Of a DNA stretch of 64,000 nucleotides, positions 7,301 to 16,133 are shown piece by piece. Position 1 is the first letter of the stretch. Each line of letters begins with the position of its first letter. Position numbers and translations under genes: made by a program. Origin of the DNA: an uncultured Verrucomicrobiales bacterium (lineage in GTDB: Bacteria; Verrucomicrobiota; Verrucomicrobiia; Verrucomicrobiales; DEV007); contig CALAHF010000097.1 in the NCBI GenBank assembly GCA_937891465.1, forward strand, positions 1 to 64,000, given 5' to 3'. Below the pieces are notes generated by a model. That model worked only from the letters and a program-made list of their open reading frames with translations. It ran no database searches and was not told where the DNA came from.

Positions 7301-9944
7301 TCGAATTGAAGTGCCGGGAGATTCTGCAAGCGAACCTGCGGCTACTACAGTCGCATTTACCGACGAAGCAGTCGGAAATTATGCCGGCCTTGTTTCCGAC
7401 GCAGTTTCAGATCCAGTCGGTTGGTTCTCCGCCAGAAAAATCAAAACGTCAGGTTCATTCTCCGCGAAGTTTTCGGTGAACGGCGTTTCGCAATCAATCA
7501 AAGGTGTTTTCGATGAAACGACCGGCGCGTTCAGCACTGTTGTCACCAACAAATCCGGAAACGTTTTCACAGTCACAATGGGCTTGGAAGAAAGCGGAGC
7601 TGGCCGCCAGATCGGAGGAACAATTGATGTCGATGGAGATCTTTTCACCGTTCGAGCAACGCAATCGTCATTTCATAAAACGAAGAACCCTGCACCTTGG
7701 GCAGGTCGTTACACCTTCCTTTTCCCAAGTGATCCAAATCAGACCGATGGTTCAATCCAACCTCTCGGAGATGGGTATGCCAAAGGCACAATTTCGACTA
7801 GCGGAACTGTGAAAATTGCGGGCCGTCTCGGAGATGGCACCAAGCTGTCGCTGGCAACTGTGGCTGGAGCCGATGGATCGCTCCAGGTTTTCCGGAATCT
7901 GTATCGAACCAATCCGAAAGGAATTTTAGGCGGCACCTTGTCCCTCCGTGATGTGGACAACATCAGTGAAATCGACGGCACTCTGAAATGGGTGAAATTC
8001 GCCGATACCCGGGAATCGCGCTACCCGACTGGATTTGATATCAATCAATCCGCGATTGGCGGTTTCTACAGCGCGCCTTATCGGAACGAACAGATCCTTT
8101 CAAGCCTCGACGACTCTGATGACAATGCTCGTCTTACGATCGCTAAAGGCAATGTCGCTGCGCTTCCGGAATTGCCTTTCACCTGGACCGAATCAAACAA
8201 GGCGATCTACACCCGCCTTGGAACGGAAAAGCTGAGCCTCAAGTTCTCTGCTAAGCATGGAACCTTCTCCGGTAGCTATGTTGACAAAACGACTGGTCAC
8301 AGCATTAAAATAGCAGGCGCCGTTTTGCAGCCGCAGCAAATCGCGGCAGGATATTTTATCGGTGATGAGCAGACGGGTTACGTTCACATTTCCAGCGCCA
8401 CGTCTCCAACCATTGAGGTGAAAGAGCTTCTCACTGACACGACGCTGAACGACGGGTCGGCAACGCCTTCGATTGCTGAAGGAACTGATTTCGGTGATGC
8501 GGGATTTGAGGGTGGTTCAGCGGAACGTAGTTTTCTAATCACCAACGTCGGCACGGGAGATCTCGTTTTGACAAAAACACCGGTGATCACAGAAGCGACT
8601 CCAAATTTTGCGGTCGCGGCCATGAACGGCGGGTTTTTAAAGGCGGGTGAAAGCACCCTGGTGAAGCTCATTTTTCAACCGACGGCTGCTGGAACGCATT
8701 CTGCAGACATTGCGATTCATTCAAACGACCGAACCACCAATCCGTTCACGTTCGCCGTGCAAGGAACCGGAATCGCAGGTTCGCTCACTACAACCGCAGG
8801 TGGCGAAGGGGATTTCTCAGGCGATACCCCAACTGACTCCGCTGCTAATGTGGCAACGACTAATGCCCTTCCTGATGTTTTCCCGAAAGGAACCTACACC
8901 GGCATCGTCCAGGAAAATCTTCCAGGCGAGCCCACGGTTGGTTACGTTAAGCTTTCGTTGAGCAAGGGCGGACTTTCGGCATTCTCTGCCAACTTCTATC
9001 ACGACGATGGAAAACGCTACGGGTTCAAAAATACCTTCGATCCTGCAAATGGCTCAACTTCAGGCGACATCACAAAAGCGACGGGAGATCTGATCAACTA
9101 CGCGCTCCAACTTGGGGAAACTGATGCAACCTCTGATCTGCGAATCTCCGGCACGTTTTTCGATGGTGACCGCGAACTCACATTTACGCTTTTCCGAACC
9201 GGTTTCGACAAAACCAATCCTGTCGATGAATCGCTTCAAGGCCGCTACACAATGCTAATTCTCGGGAACGAAGATTTGGGTGAAAATTATCCACACGGGC
9301 ATGGCGCAGTGCTTGTCACGGTCGGTTCGACGGGAACGGTTAAAGCCGCTGGAACGCTTGGCGATGGCAAAACATTCTCACACTCGGGCGTTTTGAGCCG
9401 CGATCTCGACTGGCAGCTTTTCAAGTTTCTCTACAGCACAAAACCAAAAGGATTCATCAGCGGAAAACTCACCTTCCGCGATCTCGCAGGTATCTCAGAT
9501 TTTGATGGAAACCTTCATTGGAAGAAGCGTTCTCACAGCCGTGAGAAATATTTTGACCGCGGATTCGATCTCACCGCACAGGCGATCGGTTCGAAATTCG
9601 TTGCCCCTGTTTCCGGGGAGTTTGTGATGCCCGGTTTGGTCGACACACTCGAAAACGCGGAGTTTTCAACCAACGACGCAGGGATCGTGGCCCCGGCTCC
9701 AAACGTGCTGAATTTCACCTGGAGCACGAAACATAAATTGGCTTTCACACGCGTCGGAACTGAAACCGTCAAACTCGCAGTCTCTTCAAAAACGGGTGCG
9801 CTGTCCGGTAGCTACTCTGACAAAAACAATTCGGCCTCGGCAAAAATCAAAGGTGTCGTTTTTCAAAAACAAGGCATCACCGGCGGTGTCAGCAACAGCG
9901 GCACGACGACCGGTTCTGTCATTATCTCTCCGATAGCCCCTTAA
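4392..9944 (+). CDS. Giant secreted protein with seven choice-of-anchor D (ASH-like) repeats
   Basis: This 1850-aa protein has an N-terminal signal (hydrophobic FVWLISTFILNAANSFA, cleavage near residue 42). Residues ~43-265 resemble the uncharacterised Verrucomicrobia-associated TIGR02597-type domain (DTVGYV at the start, ending in an all-beta region). Six tandem immunoglobulin-like ASH/HYDIN-type repeats of ~115 residues follow (~271-965), each starting like PEIAVENPLN...DGV and ending SNDADENPFDIALTGTG. Then comes a ~360-residue module (~975-1335), a seventh ASH repeat (~1338-1460), and a second copy of the module (~1496-1850). Both modules contain YRTNPKG/YSTKPKG and AFTRVGTE-type motifs. 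It probably extends from the cell surface as an adhesin or matrix protein (inference). It follows the two-component operon by 60 bp. Confidence 0.8.
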   Translation: MNLKNRPPFFILKALGQWGSKKRLFVWLISTFILNAANSFAEDTVGYVRLKTTPAEDTLAWDDVNRFSDIPLKEEDAFSGQVDSAAGSTIIVSNSPAWTVDKFKYAQGSQSRTFFVEVISGASVGATFDITENTSNSITVNLGVGNLNSIAQGDDIRIGSYWTLNLLFPDGGTLTPSTAGSDGTAVLFPTSSLDGPAFSGTTSYYYRSDLGHWIDESAPLTDAGDLVIPHDALLVIRQDPAIPISTYFFGFEAPVNQGISATISYDEDVTAPEITVEQPAENNLVDGVSVKNFGEVAVGGNTQLTFTITNDGASALSGLAASVDGTNSGEFVASALSTTSLNAGQSTTLTVTFTPTAATTRTAALHIASDDADENPFDIGLTGTGTAPEIAVENPLNTGLGDGVSPIDFGTPNVGGTTTQTFTIRNAGNSVLNSLAASVDGTNGAEFVAGSIGATALNPGETTTVTVSFTPAAEGGRSAALHLSSNDADENPFDIALTGTGTVPEIVIEQPVNSPLADGAGTVDFGDVTATENSAKTFTIRNTGAGTLSGLALSVDGSNASEFMASGLSATSLASNATATFLVTFTPDAAGNRSAAIHVTSNDSDESPYDIALTGNGLDAEISVEEPVNVGLIDGVSIIDFDETNVGVAVTKTFTIRNVGTEDLTDLVATFSGTNTGDFATAAFGSTTVAAGDSTTVDITFTPLAEGARTATLEIASNDRDENPFQISLTGNGTAPEIAVEHPVNTDLTDGVASIDFGNGNVTQSIVKSFTIRNSGDGPLSGIALQVTGDQQSDFVANNLSSNSVAVGETATFDVTFTPTSSGVRNAAIEITSNDADENPFDIALTGTGLDPEITVAESSSDLTSGSSSLAFGSAEPTQTIEKTFTIRNTGNTDLTDLEATVTGTNDADFVAGALSTTSLAADETATVTVTFTAGDLGARSATLSIASNDRDENPFTITLSGIGIEELPDRIEVPGDSASEPAATTVAFTDEAVGNYAGLVSDAVSDPVGWFSARKIKTSGSFSAKFSVNGVSQSIKGVFDETTGAFSTVVTNKSGNVFTVTMGLEESGAGRQIGGTIDVDGDLFTVRATQSSFHKTKNPAPWAGRYTFLFPSDPNQTDGSIQPLGDGYAKGTISTSGTVKIAGRLGDGTKLSLATVAGADGSLQVFRNLYRTNPKGILGGTLSLRDVDNISEIDGTLKWVKFADTRESRYPTGFDINQSAIGGFYSAPYRNEQILSSLDDSDDNARLTIAKGNVAALPELPFTWTESNKAIYTRLGTEKLSLKFSAKHGTFSGSYVDKTTGHSIKIAGAVLQPQQIAAGYFIGDEQTGYVHISSATSPTIEVKELLTDTTLNDGSATPSIAEGTDFGDAGFEGGSAERSFLITNVGTGDLVLTKTPVITEATPNFAVAAMNGGFLKAGESTLVKLIFQPTAAGTHSADIAIHSNDRTTNPFTFAVQGTGIAGSLTTTAGGEGDFSGDTPTDSAANVATTNALPDVFPKGTYTGIVQENLPGEPTVGYVKLSLSKGGLSAFSANFYHDDGKRYGFKNTFDPANGSTSGDITKATGDLINYALQLGETDATSDLRISGTFFDGDRELTFTLFRTGFDKTNPVDESLQGRYTMLILGNEDLGENYPHGHGAVLVTVGSTGTVKAAGTLGDGKTFSHSGVLSRDLDWQLFKFLYSTKPKGFISGKLTFRDLAGISDFDGNLHWKKRSHSREKYFDRGFDLTAQAIGSKFVAPVSGEFVMPGLVDTLENAEFSTNDAGIVAPAPNVLNFTWSTKHKLAFTRVGTETVKLAVSSKTGALSGSYSDKNNSASAKIKGVVFQKQGITGGVSNSGTTTGSVIISPIAP
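5206..7290 (+). repeat. Six in-frame tandem repeats of ~345 bp (ASH domains)
   Basis: The six ASH domains are visible at DNA level as repeated blocks such as gacgaaaacccgttcgacat and cattcacgattcgcaatac. Neighbouring units keep long identical stretches, so the array may expand or contract by recombination. Confidence 0.8.
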
Positions 9945-9954
9945 CCTTTTTCAC

Positions 9955-9995
9955 GAACCAACCCTATTGATTCGCCAAACCAACCCTGTTGTTTC
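9955..9995. repeat. Tandem-palindrome repeat, copy 2
   Basis: Units GAACCAACCCTATTGATTC and AAACCAACCCTGTTGTTTC with spacer GCC, flanked by TTTCAC on the left and GTTTCAC on the right. It lies between the giant ASH protein and the YHYH-sulfatase genes. Confidence 0.9.
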
Positions 9996-10018
9996 GTTTC
10001 ACCTCCTCATTTGATATC

Positions 10019-13000
10019 ATGCGCCACCTCGTAAAACTCTCCCTTGTTTTCGCACTTCTAATTTCTACCACGGCAAAATCAGAGCCGATCGTGGAATCGT
10101 GGTTTACTGAGCTCTCCGGTCGCTACGCGCGGATTTACCCCACGCTTGCTGACCAAAATTCGGGAACTTCGGCGACAACCTGGAGCCGGGGGCAAGGCAC
10201 TCAATCCTTACCAACTTACGCTGGCGTCAGCGAAGTTTCCGTAACAGCGACAGACGTTTACATTCGCACGTCAGGGCTTGGCTTTCATGTGATGGGCCCC
10301 TGGTATGGCGACGAAGCCAAACAGAATCTGTTTCCAAATTACCCATCAAACCGCGCGGCGATCTACCGCTTTACCCGGACACCCGGGACTCCACCGGCAA
10401 ACAAAACACCGACAGGCCTCGGTGCGATCGGTTATTTCGTCGATGGCATCGCCATGTTTGATAGTCGGGACGCATTTTCCTACTCAAATGCCAACGGCCA
10501 GGATGCGCGACCGCAGACCGCGTTCAATGGAGACGGGGTTTGGAATCGGGACGCATATGTCAACGAATCGGTCACTTTCGATCCTGCAAACGCTCACCAA
10601 GCAGGGCCGAATCATCACTATCACGCAAACCCTCCGGGGCTCCGTTTTCTGCTCGGAGGAAGCGTTGACTACAATCCGGCAACAAACACCTATACGGAAA
10701 GCCCCAACGGAAAGCACTCGCCAATTTTGGGTTGGGCACAAGATGGCATTCCCATTTACGGCCCCTATGGATTCAGTGATCCACTGGACACGAATAGCGC
10801 GCCTCGCCGAATGATCAGCGGCTATCAAAAACGAAATCTCGCAATGGATGCCGCGAGAAACAGCCTGCCACAATGGACCAACACCTTGGAAGGGCGCTCC
10901 ACAACGATTGCCGCGAATGTGAACGGTCCCAACGTCAGCACTCAGTATCCGCTGGGTCACTACCTAGAGGATTATGAATACAAAGGAGACGCCGGCCTGA
11001 CTCTCGGCGTTGATTTTGATCTCGATATTCACAACGTTCGTTTTTGCAAAACGCCGGAATACCCCGATGGCGTTTATGCTTATTTCACGAACATTGAAGC
11101 CGACGGCACTCCGGTTTTCCCCTACAACATTGCCCGGGTTTATTTCGGAAATCCTACGGGTGGCGCAGAAAACAGCATTCCTGCCGGTGCAGAAAAAATC
11201 TTTGAAGGCGGTCCCGAAAGACCTGCGAAGCTGAAATCGATCGACGTTGATGAGTCGGCCGAAGAAGTCACCATCACGTGGTCCTCTGCGGAAGGCGGCT
11301 ACTACAAAGTCGAAAGCTCTGCGGATCGCGCAACGTGGGAAGACCTTCCTTCACGGGTCTCTGCAAACTCGGAAATGACTTCCGTCACCGATGGTCATTT
11401 CTCGACCGAAGACGACCAGTATTACCGCGTCCGACTCGATTCCATCACCCCATTCGATGACGCCGGTTTTGACTACGACACCAATTTATTGGATGACGGC
11501 TCAACCGTCAGTCTTTTGGTCAGCCTAACATTTGGAGGAGCGACCCCACCTCCTTCCGATTTATCGAAATTTCCGTTCTCTCTATTATTTGACGGTCAAC
11601 CCGTGACGGTTCTTTCGAGACCTTCCCAATATGCATTGGAGATTCAAATCGACGCTTCAACGCTTTCGAACGGATCCCACACCATCTCGGCAACGTGGGC
11701 CGAATCAGGAGAATGGACAGGCACCTATTTTAAGGATGCCCCCCACAATGTACTGCTTCTCATCGTTGACGACTGGGGAACTGACTCCAGCCCGATCGAC
11801 AACAACACGACACTTAATCCGGGCACAACATTCCCGACCATGGCAAATTTACAGTCATTGGCAGCCAATGGATTACGTTTCACGAACGCCTATTCTCAAC
11901 CCGTTTGTTCTCCAACCCGGGCAGCTTTGTTGACCGGACGTCAAGCATTTCGCACTGGAGTTGGTGCACCTGGAGATGCCATCAACGTCGCGGAAACAAC
12001 ACTCCCCGATGCATTCTCAGCTGACAATTCTCCGTTCGAAATCGCAACCTATGGAAAGTGGCACCTCGGTGGAGGTGATACGGGATACAACACACTCGGC
12101 GGCTGGCAGGAATTTATTGGAATCACAGCGGGAGGAGTCACTGACTACGAAAATTGGAATCGAAATAACAACGGCACGTCAGCGAATTCCACACTCTATT
12201 CCACAACCGATCAAGTAAACGAAGCAAAGGCATTTATCGATACTCAGGAAACGGCTGGCAAAAACTGGTTCGTTTGGATGGGGTTCAACGCACCTCACAC
12301 ACCATTTCACGAACCTCCCGCAGCTCTTCTTCAGGGAAAAACTGGAACCAGCAACCGCGCGCTTTACGAAAAGTCGCTCGAAGCGCTCGACACGGAAATC
12401 GGTCGTTTGCTTCAGTCCGTTGACTATGCAAATACGACAGTAATTCTTGTAGGTGACAACGGCACTCCCGGCCAGGTTGTTCAAGCTCCCTATGGAAACG
12501 GCCACGCAAAAGACGATCTTTACGAAGGTGGAATTCATGTCCCCATGATCGTTCGAGGCCCCTCAGTCAAAGTCCCCGCAGGTTCCACAACCGACAAATT
12601 TGTCCACGTTACAGATCTGTTCCCAACCGTTCTTGAACTCGCCGGTGTCGCGGATCCCACAACTGGAGTCGACGGAGCCAGCATCGTTCCAATTCTAAAC
12701 GGGACCGACACAACCCAACGCCTCGTCGTTGCAGAGAAAATTGGAACTGAAAGCGGACGCTCCCTTCGAAGTGAGGCCTATCCTGACTACAAGCTCATTA
12801 TTATGGGTGACCCGATTTCGTCTACCGATGATCCCACTTTTGAATTCTACAACTTGGGGAATGATGAAAATGAACTTTCCCCTCTCAACATTGCCGGACT
12901 GACAGGAACTCCACTGGCCGCCTACAATTTTCTCATCAGCAAAGACGCCGAAATCGGTGGTGGATATTCCAATCCAGCGGTTGGTCCGGAGGACACGCTG

Positions 13001-13261
13001 TATCTTCAACTACCAACAGTCACTGGTGCCGCAGGCGTTCCTGCAAACATGAACCTGGCCCCCACGAGCATCACAGTGGACGGCGTGACCGCTACGTTCG
13101 TTGCTCGAGTCGACCAAAACGAAACCGCTGATCGCTATTGGGTGAAATGCACGCTCCCTGAAGCAGACCAGTATTCAGCTGCGACCGTAACTTTTCCGGA
13201 CAATCCCAATACAGGTGACCCTCGCTCCTTCACCGCGACGCAAATTGTTGTCGCTCCGTGA
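10019..13261 (+). CDS. Secreted YHYH-domain/sulfatase fusion
   Basis: This 1080-aa protein starts at ATG 10019; a TTG at 9989 in the same frame lies inside the palindromic repeat and is rejected. A signal peptide ends near STTAKS. The N-terminal half has a YHYH-type domain with AGPNHHYHANP and GWAQDGIPIYGPYG. A fibronectin-like segment follows (~395-470). The C-terminal half is an arylsulfatase: LLLIVDDWG metal-binding start, the formylglycine motif CSPTR at C630, GKWHLGG, and GDNGTPG. It would hydrolyse sulfate esters in the periplasm or outside the cell, after Cys-to-formylglycine maturation. YHYH domains are often found alone in secreted proteins of unknown function, so the fusion is notable. 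The last ~150 residues are not recognised. Confidence 0.88.
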   Translation: MRHLVKLSLVFALLISTTAKSEPIVESWFTELSGRYARIYPTLADQNSGTSATTWSRGQGTQSLPTYAGVSEVSVTATDVYIRTSGLGFHVMGPWYGDEAKQNLFPNYPSNRAAIYRFTRTPGTPPANKTPTGLGAIGYFVDGIAMFDSRDAFSYSNANGQDARPQTAFNGDGVWNRDAYVNESVTFDPANAHQAGPNHHYHANPPGLRFLLGGSVDYNPATNTYTESPNGKHSPILGWAQDGIPIYGPYGFSDPLDTNSAPRRMISGYQKRNLAMDAARNSLPQWTNTLEGRSTTIAANVNGPNVSTQYPLGHYLEDYEYKGDAGLTLGVDFDLDIHNVRFCKTPEYPDGVYAYFTNIEADGTPVFPYNIARVYFGNPTGGAENSIPAGAEKIFEGGPERPAKLKSIDVDESAEEVTITWSSAEGGYYKVESSADRATWEDLPSRVSANSEMTSVTDGHFSTEDDQYYRVRLDSITPFDDAGFDYDTNLLDDGSTVSLLVSLTFGGATPPPSDLSKFPFSLLFDGQPVTVLSRPSQYALEIQIDASTLSNGSHTISATWAESGEWTGTYFKDAPHNVLLLIVDDWGTDSSPIDNNTTLNPGTTFPTMANLQSLAANGLRFTNAYSQPVCSPTRAALLTGRQAFRTGVGAPGDAINVAETTLPDAFSADNSPFEIATYGKWHLGGGDTGYNTLGGWQEFIGITAGGVTDYENWNRNNNGTSANSTLYSTTDQVNEAKAFIDTQETAGKNWFVWMGFNAPHTPFHEPPAALLQGKTGTSNRALYEKSLEALDTEIGRLLQSVDYANTTVILVGDNGTPGQVVQAPYGNGHAKDDLYEGGIHVPMIVRGPSVKVPAGSTTDKFVHVTDLFPTVLELAGVADPTTGVDGASIVPILNGTDTTQRLVVAEKIGTESGRSLRSEAYPDYKLIIMGDPISSTDDPTFEFYNLGNDENELSPLNIAGLTGTPLAAYNFLISKDAEIGGGYSNPAVGPEDTLYLQLPTVTGAAGVPANMNLAPTSITVDGVTATFVARVDQNETADRYWVKCTLPEADQYSAATVTFPDNPNTGDPRSFTATQIVVAP

Positions 13262-13275
13262 TTTTTATTTTTCAC

Positions 13276-13413
13276 GAACCAATAGCAGGAAAAAACCGGC
13301 GATACCGCCTTTCAAAACCCCGCCGATTCACGACAACATTGTTTCGGATACTCAAAGACTTAGCCCTGACGTGATTTGGCAGGGTACGTTCAACAAATCA
13401 ACCCTGTTCGTTC
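13276..13413. repeat. Tandem-palindrome repeat, copy 3, split by a 97-bp insertion
   Basis: The left half of unit 1 (GAACCAATAG, 13276-13285) and its right half (GGTACGTTC, 13383-13391) are separated by 97 bp. Spacer AAC and unit 2 AAATCAACCCTGTTCGTTC (13395-13413) follow. Removing 13286-13382 restores a normal 19-3-19 element. CAGG occurs at both insertion edges. The inserted DNA has no ORF and no recognised similarity. Confidence 0.65.
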
Positions 13414-13424
13414 GTAATTCTATT

Positions 13425-13922
13425 TTACAAGCCCGGGAATTCAGGCCCGCCATCTTCGTCGCCCAATCCGGGGTCGAGCCCTTTCTCTTCCATTTTCTGG
13501 AGAACGACGGACATGTCCTCAACCTCGTCCCAGACGTGTTGCGCGATATAAATCGGCGCTTCCTGCTGAACGGCTAAAGCAATCGTATCGCTCGGCCGGC
13601 CGTCGATCTCGACTATTTTTCGATCTTCGAGTTCGTTCTCGGCCACAATGATCATCCGGGCAAAATAAACACCTTCGTTAAAATCGTTGATCACGACCCG
13701 GTCTACGTGCGCTCCGAGTGACGTCAGCACGTCGGCGAATAAATCGTGCGTTTGTGGACGCGGCTTAGGCGTACCATGAATGAACATCGTGATCGCGCTG
13801 CCGACAAACTGATCGACGTAGATCACAAAAACCTTTTCGTCATTGCCCAAAAAAACCGCAGACCCCGCACTGGTTGGCAGAACGGCGCGAACTTCGATTT
13901 CGACAACGGATTTTTGCGACAT
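13425..13922 (-). CDS. Bifunctional nuclease family (DUF151-like) protein
   Basis: This 165-aa cytoplasmic protein starts at the ATG at 13922; the frame extends 24 codons upstream but those residues do not look conserved. It contains the BFN/DUF151 core: a strand-rich N-terminus with VFLGNDEKVFVIYVD, the segment TMFIHGTPKPRPQTHDLFADVL, then VVINDFNEGVYFARM and the signature EIDGRPSDTIALAVQQEAPIY. The plant homologue has RNase/DNase activity; the bacterial role is unclear. The C-terminus is acidic and extended (EKGLDPGLGDEDGG). It lies 55 bp downstream of a gamma-carbonic anhydrase gene on the same strand, so an operon is likely. Confidence 0.88.
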   Translation of the reverse strand: MSQKSVVEIEVRAVLPTSAGSAVFLGNDEKVFVIYVDQFVGSAITMFIHGTPKPRPQTHDLFADVLTSLGAHVDRVVINDFNEGVYFARMIIVAENELEDRKIVEIDGRPSDTIALAVQQEAPIYIAQHVWDEVEDMSVVLQKMEEKGLDPGLGDEDGGPEFPGL

Positions 13923-13977
13923 GAGAAATGAGAATGGAAAACTGACTCTCGTATCAGACGAAGTGGGACGCAAATTT

Positions 13978-14535
13978 TTAAGCGATTTCAGCACCGGAAT
14001 TTCCGTTAGCCGCTAAAAAGGCCCGATGCTCTTTGGCCACGTGAATGTATTTCTCCGCCATTGCTCGATTCGATTGCTGCTCTTTTAAATCGAGACTGCG
14101 AACGACTTTTGCAGGAGATCCCATCACCAGTGATCCCGGTGGGATTTTCTGACCTCGCGTTATAAGTGATCCCGCACCAATAATTGAGCGCGCCCCGACT
14201 TCAGCATCGTCCATGACGATTGCCCCCATCCCGACAAGCACTTCGTCATCGATCGAACATGCGTGAAGCATCGCCCGGTGTCCGCATGTCACAAAACTTC
14301 CTACCGTTGTTCCTAGATCACTCGCGAGATGGATGACTGCTCCATCCTGAATATTACTTCCCGGGCCAACCTTGATGGACTGAATATCGCCGCGAAGAAC
14401 TGCTTGATACCAGACACTAACATTCTCTTCAAGAGTCACATCTCCAACGACAACCGCGCCTGGAGCAATAAAAACGCTCTTGTCAATCTGCTTAGGGTAT
14501 GTTAAATGCTTACAAATGGGAAGTTCAAGGACCAT
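13978..14535 (-). CDS. Gamma-carbonic anhydrase-like left-handed beta-helix protein
   Basis: This 185-aa protein shows hexapeptide-repeat beta-helix features (VFIAPGAVVVGDVTL, SIIGAGSLITRG). The three family metal-ligand histidines are in VIHLASD and CGHRAMLHACSI. Residues for the conserved RGD/SIW-like region (SVWYQAVLRGDIQSI) are present. Such proteins are Zn or Fe enzymes of the gamma-carbonic anhydrase/YrdA type; activity in bacterial YrdA members is often undetected. The start ATG at 14535 faces the HU gene with a 140-bp divergent intergenic region. Confidence 0.92.
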   Translation of the reverse strand: MVLELPICKHLTYPKQIDKSVFIAPGAVVVGDVTLEENVSVWYQAVLRGDIQSIKVGPGSNIQDGAVIHLASDLGTTVGSFVTCGHRAMLHACSIDDEVLVGMGAIVMDDAEVGARSIIGAGSLITRGQKIPPGSLVMGSPAKVVRSLDLKEQQSNRAMAEKYIHVAKEHRAFLAANGNSGAEIA

Positions 14536-14675
14536 GACACTTTGTGGCTTACAATGACCTCGAAACCACTGAAATCAGCGAAAAATGCCGTAAAAAAGCA
14601 TAAAAACGCTGAAAACCCCGTGTTTTCAAGGGAAAACGCTGGACTATCCCACCTAATCCAACTAATAAAACTACG

Positions 14676-14951
14676 ATGAATAAGGGAGAATTAATCCAAG
14701 CAGTCCAGAAAGCCCTCGGTGAAGAGACAACGAAAAAAGCAGCTGAAGACGCTGTAAAATCCGTTCTCGAATCAATTGCCAAGGGAGTTAAGAAAGACAA
14801 GTCCGTTCAGCTGATCGGTTTTGGTACCTTCGAAGTCCGCAAGCGTTCCGCCCGTATGGGTCGTAACCCGAAGACTGGTGAAGCTATCAAAATCAAAGCG
14901 TCCAAGACTGTCGGCTTTAAGCCATCTTCAGCTCTCAAGGGTTCTCTGTAA
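14676..14951 (+). CDS. hup: HU-family DNA-binding protein
   Basis: This 91-aa protein is full-length HU. It starts MNKGELIQAV, has the conserved GFGTFEVRKRSARMGRNP arm region, and ends with TVGFKPSSALKGSL. It forms dimers that bend DNA and organise the nucleoid. The gene stands alone and is divergent from the carbonic anhydrase gene. A strong rho-independent terminator follows 26 bp after the stop. The 140-bp upstream region contains repeated AAAAACGC-like tracts that could be HU autoregulatory DNA (inference). Confidence 0.97.
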   Translation: MNKGELIQAVQKALGEETTKKAAEDAVKSVLESIAKGVKKDKSVQLIGFGTFEVRKRSARMGRNPKTGEAIKIKASKTVGFKPSSALKGSL

Positions 14952-14976
14952 AACCACTCAACAGAAACTATTACCT

Positions 14977-15012
14977 AAAAACGCGGCGGAAGAAATTCTG
15001 CCGCGTTTTTTG
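14977..15012 (+). terminator. Rho-independent terminator of the HU gene
   Basis: A stem ACGCGGCG...TGCCGCGT (14981-14988 with 14999-15006) with an ~10-nt loop is followed by a T-run and preceded by an A-run. It may also serve the convergent sugar-binding-protein gene ending at 15036. Confidence 0.9.
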
Positions 15013-15035
15013 CGCCCTGAATTCTGAGCTACGAA

Positions 15036-16034
15036 TCAGTTCAATTCCGGATCACTCTCCGCGTCAGCTTTCCGATACAGTTTTGATTCGATCGGCTGAT
15101 TAGCTGGAACGACCTCACCGGCCAAGTGGCTGACGATCGACTGGACCGTCTGAATCCCAATTTGTTTCGGGAATTGAATTGGGTCAGCATAAATCTTGCC
15201 GTCGCGGATCGCTTTCTTTCCTTCCAGCTCACCATCAAATCCAACGATGGTAATCTGATCTTGTTTACCGGCCTTTTCCAAAGCGGAAACCGCACCGAGA
15301 GCTGACGGATCATTGATCGCAAAAATACCCACGATATCTGGGTGGGCCTGCAACGCGGTTTCGGTCGTATCGAAACCCTTTTCACGATTTCCATTTCCGG
15401 GAAGCTCAGCAACGATTTTGATTTTTCCTTCAGGACGACTTGCATTGAATCGGCCAATGACCTCTTTAAAGCCCTTAACTCGCTCAAGGCAGCTCTCAAC
15501 TGAGCGGAAGTCTAATACCATGATTTCGCCACCGGACTCTCCCAGCGCTTCGATCATGGCTTGTCCGGCGAGTTCGCCTCCCTGAAAATTGTTGGTCCCG
15601 ATGTGCGAAACGACTTCTGCATCGGGATCCTGACATTTCACGTCAAAAGTGAATACCGGAATCCCCGCCTTGTTCGCTTCTTTAATCGCCGAACCAATCG
15701 CCTTCGACTCGCAGGGGTTGATCGCGATTGCATCGACGCCCTTTGAAATGAAATCCTGAACCTGGTTGAGCTGCTTCGTCACGTCTTCATCGCCACTCAA
15801 ATAAATGACGTCGTAACCGTGCTTGGCCGCTTCGGCCTTCATCGCTTCGTCGATCGTTTTGAAAAACGGATTGTTCAACGTCATGCACGTTGCTCCAATG
15901 ACCCCATTCTTTTCCGGCGGAGGATCATCAGAAGTCTTGCCATCTGTTTGAAGCGCATCTCCTCCTCCGCAGGAAATGAGAGTGAGTGCAGTAAAAAGGG
16001 AAAGAAAACTGGTGAGAATAATGCGTGTGTCCAT
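15036..16034 (-). CDS. Periplasmic sugar-binding lipoprotein (RbsB-like)
   Basis: This 332-aa protein starts at ATG 16034; the 17 upstream codons are rejected because the signal peptide MDTRIILTSFLSLFTALTLI begins there. The lipobox is LISC, with cysteine 22 as the predicted lipidation site. The mature part is a type-1 periplasmic-binding fold of the ribose/galactose family: IGATCMTLNNPFF, VDAIAINPCES, GIPVFTFDVKC, HIGTNNFQGG, and DPSALGAVSALEKAG. It should capture a sugar for an ABC importer or chemoreceptor, but no permease or ATPase is adjacent. It is convergent with HU and divergent from the FAD oxidoreductase. Confidence 0.92.
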   Translation of the reverse strand: MDTRIILTSFLSLFTALTLISCGGGDALQTDGKTSDDPPPEKNGVIGATCMTLNNPFFKTIDEAMKAEAAKHGYDVIYLSGDEDVTKQLNQVQDFISKGVDAIAINPCESKAIGSAIKEANKAGIPVFTFDVKCQDPDAEVVSHIGTNNFQGGELAGQAMIEALGESGGEIMVLDFRSVESCLERVKGFKEVIGRFNASRPEGKIKIVAELPGNGNREKGFDTTETALQAHPDIVGIFAINDPSALGAVSALEKAGKQDQITIVGFDGELEGKKAIRDGKIYADPIQFPKQIGIQTVQSIVSHLAGEVVPANQPIESKLYRKADAESDPELN

Positions 16035-16133
16035 GGTTTTGAATTTCAAATCAGTCTGTTTTGTAGCATCCAATTTGTCAATCACACGTGCTTGCGAGAT
16101 TGACGAATCCCGCAGGACGCCGAAAACTCAGGA

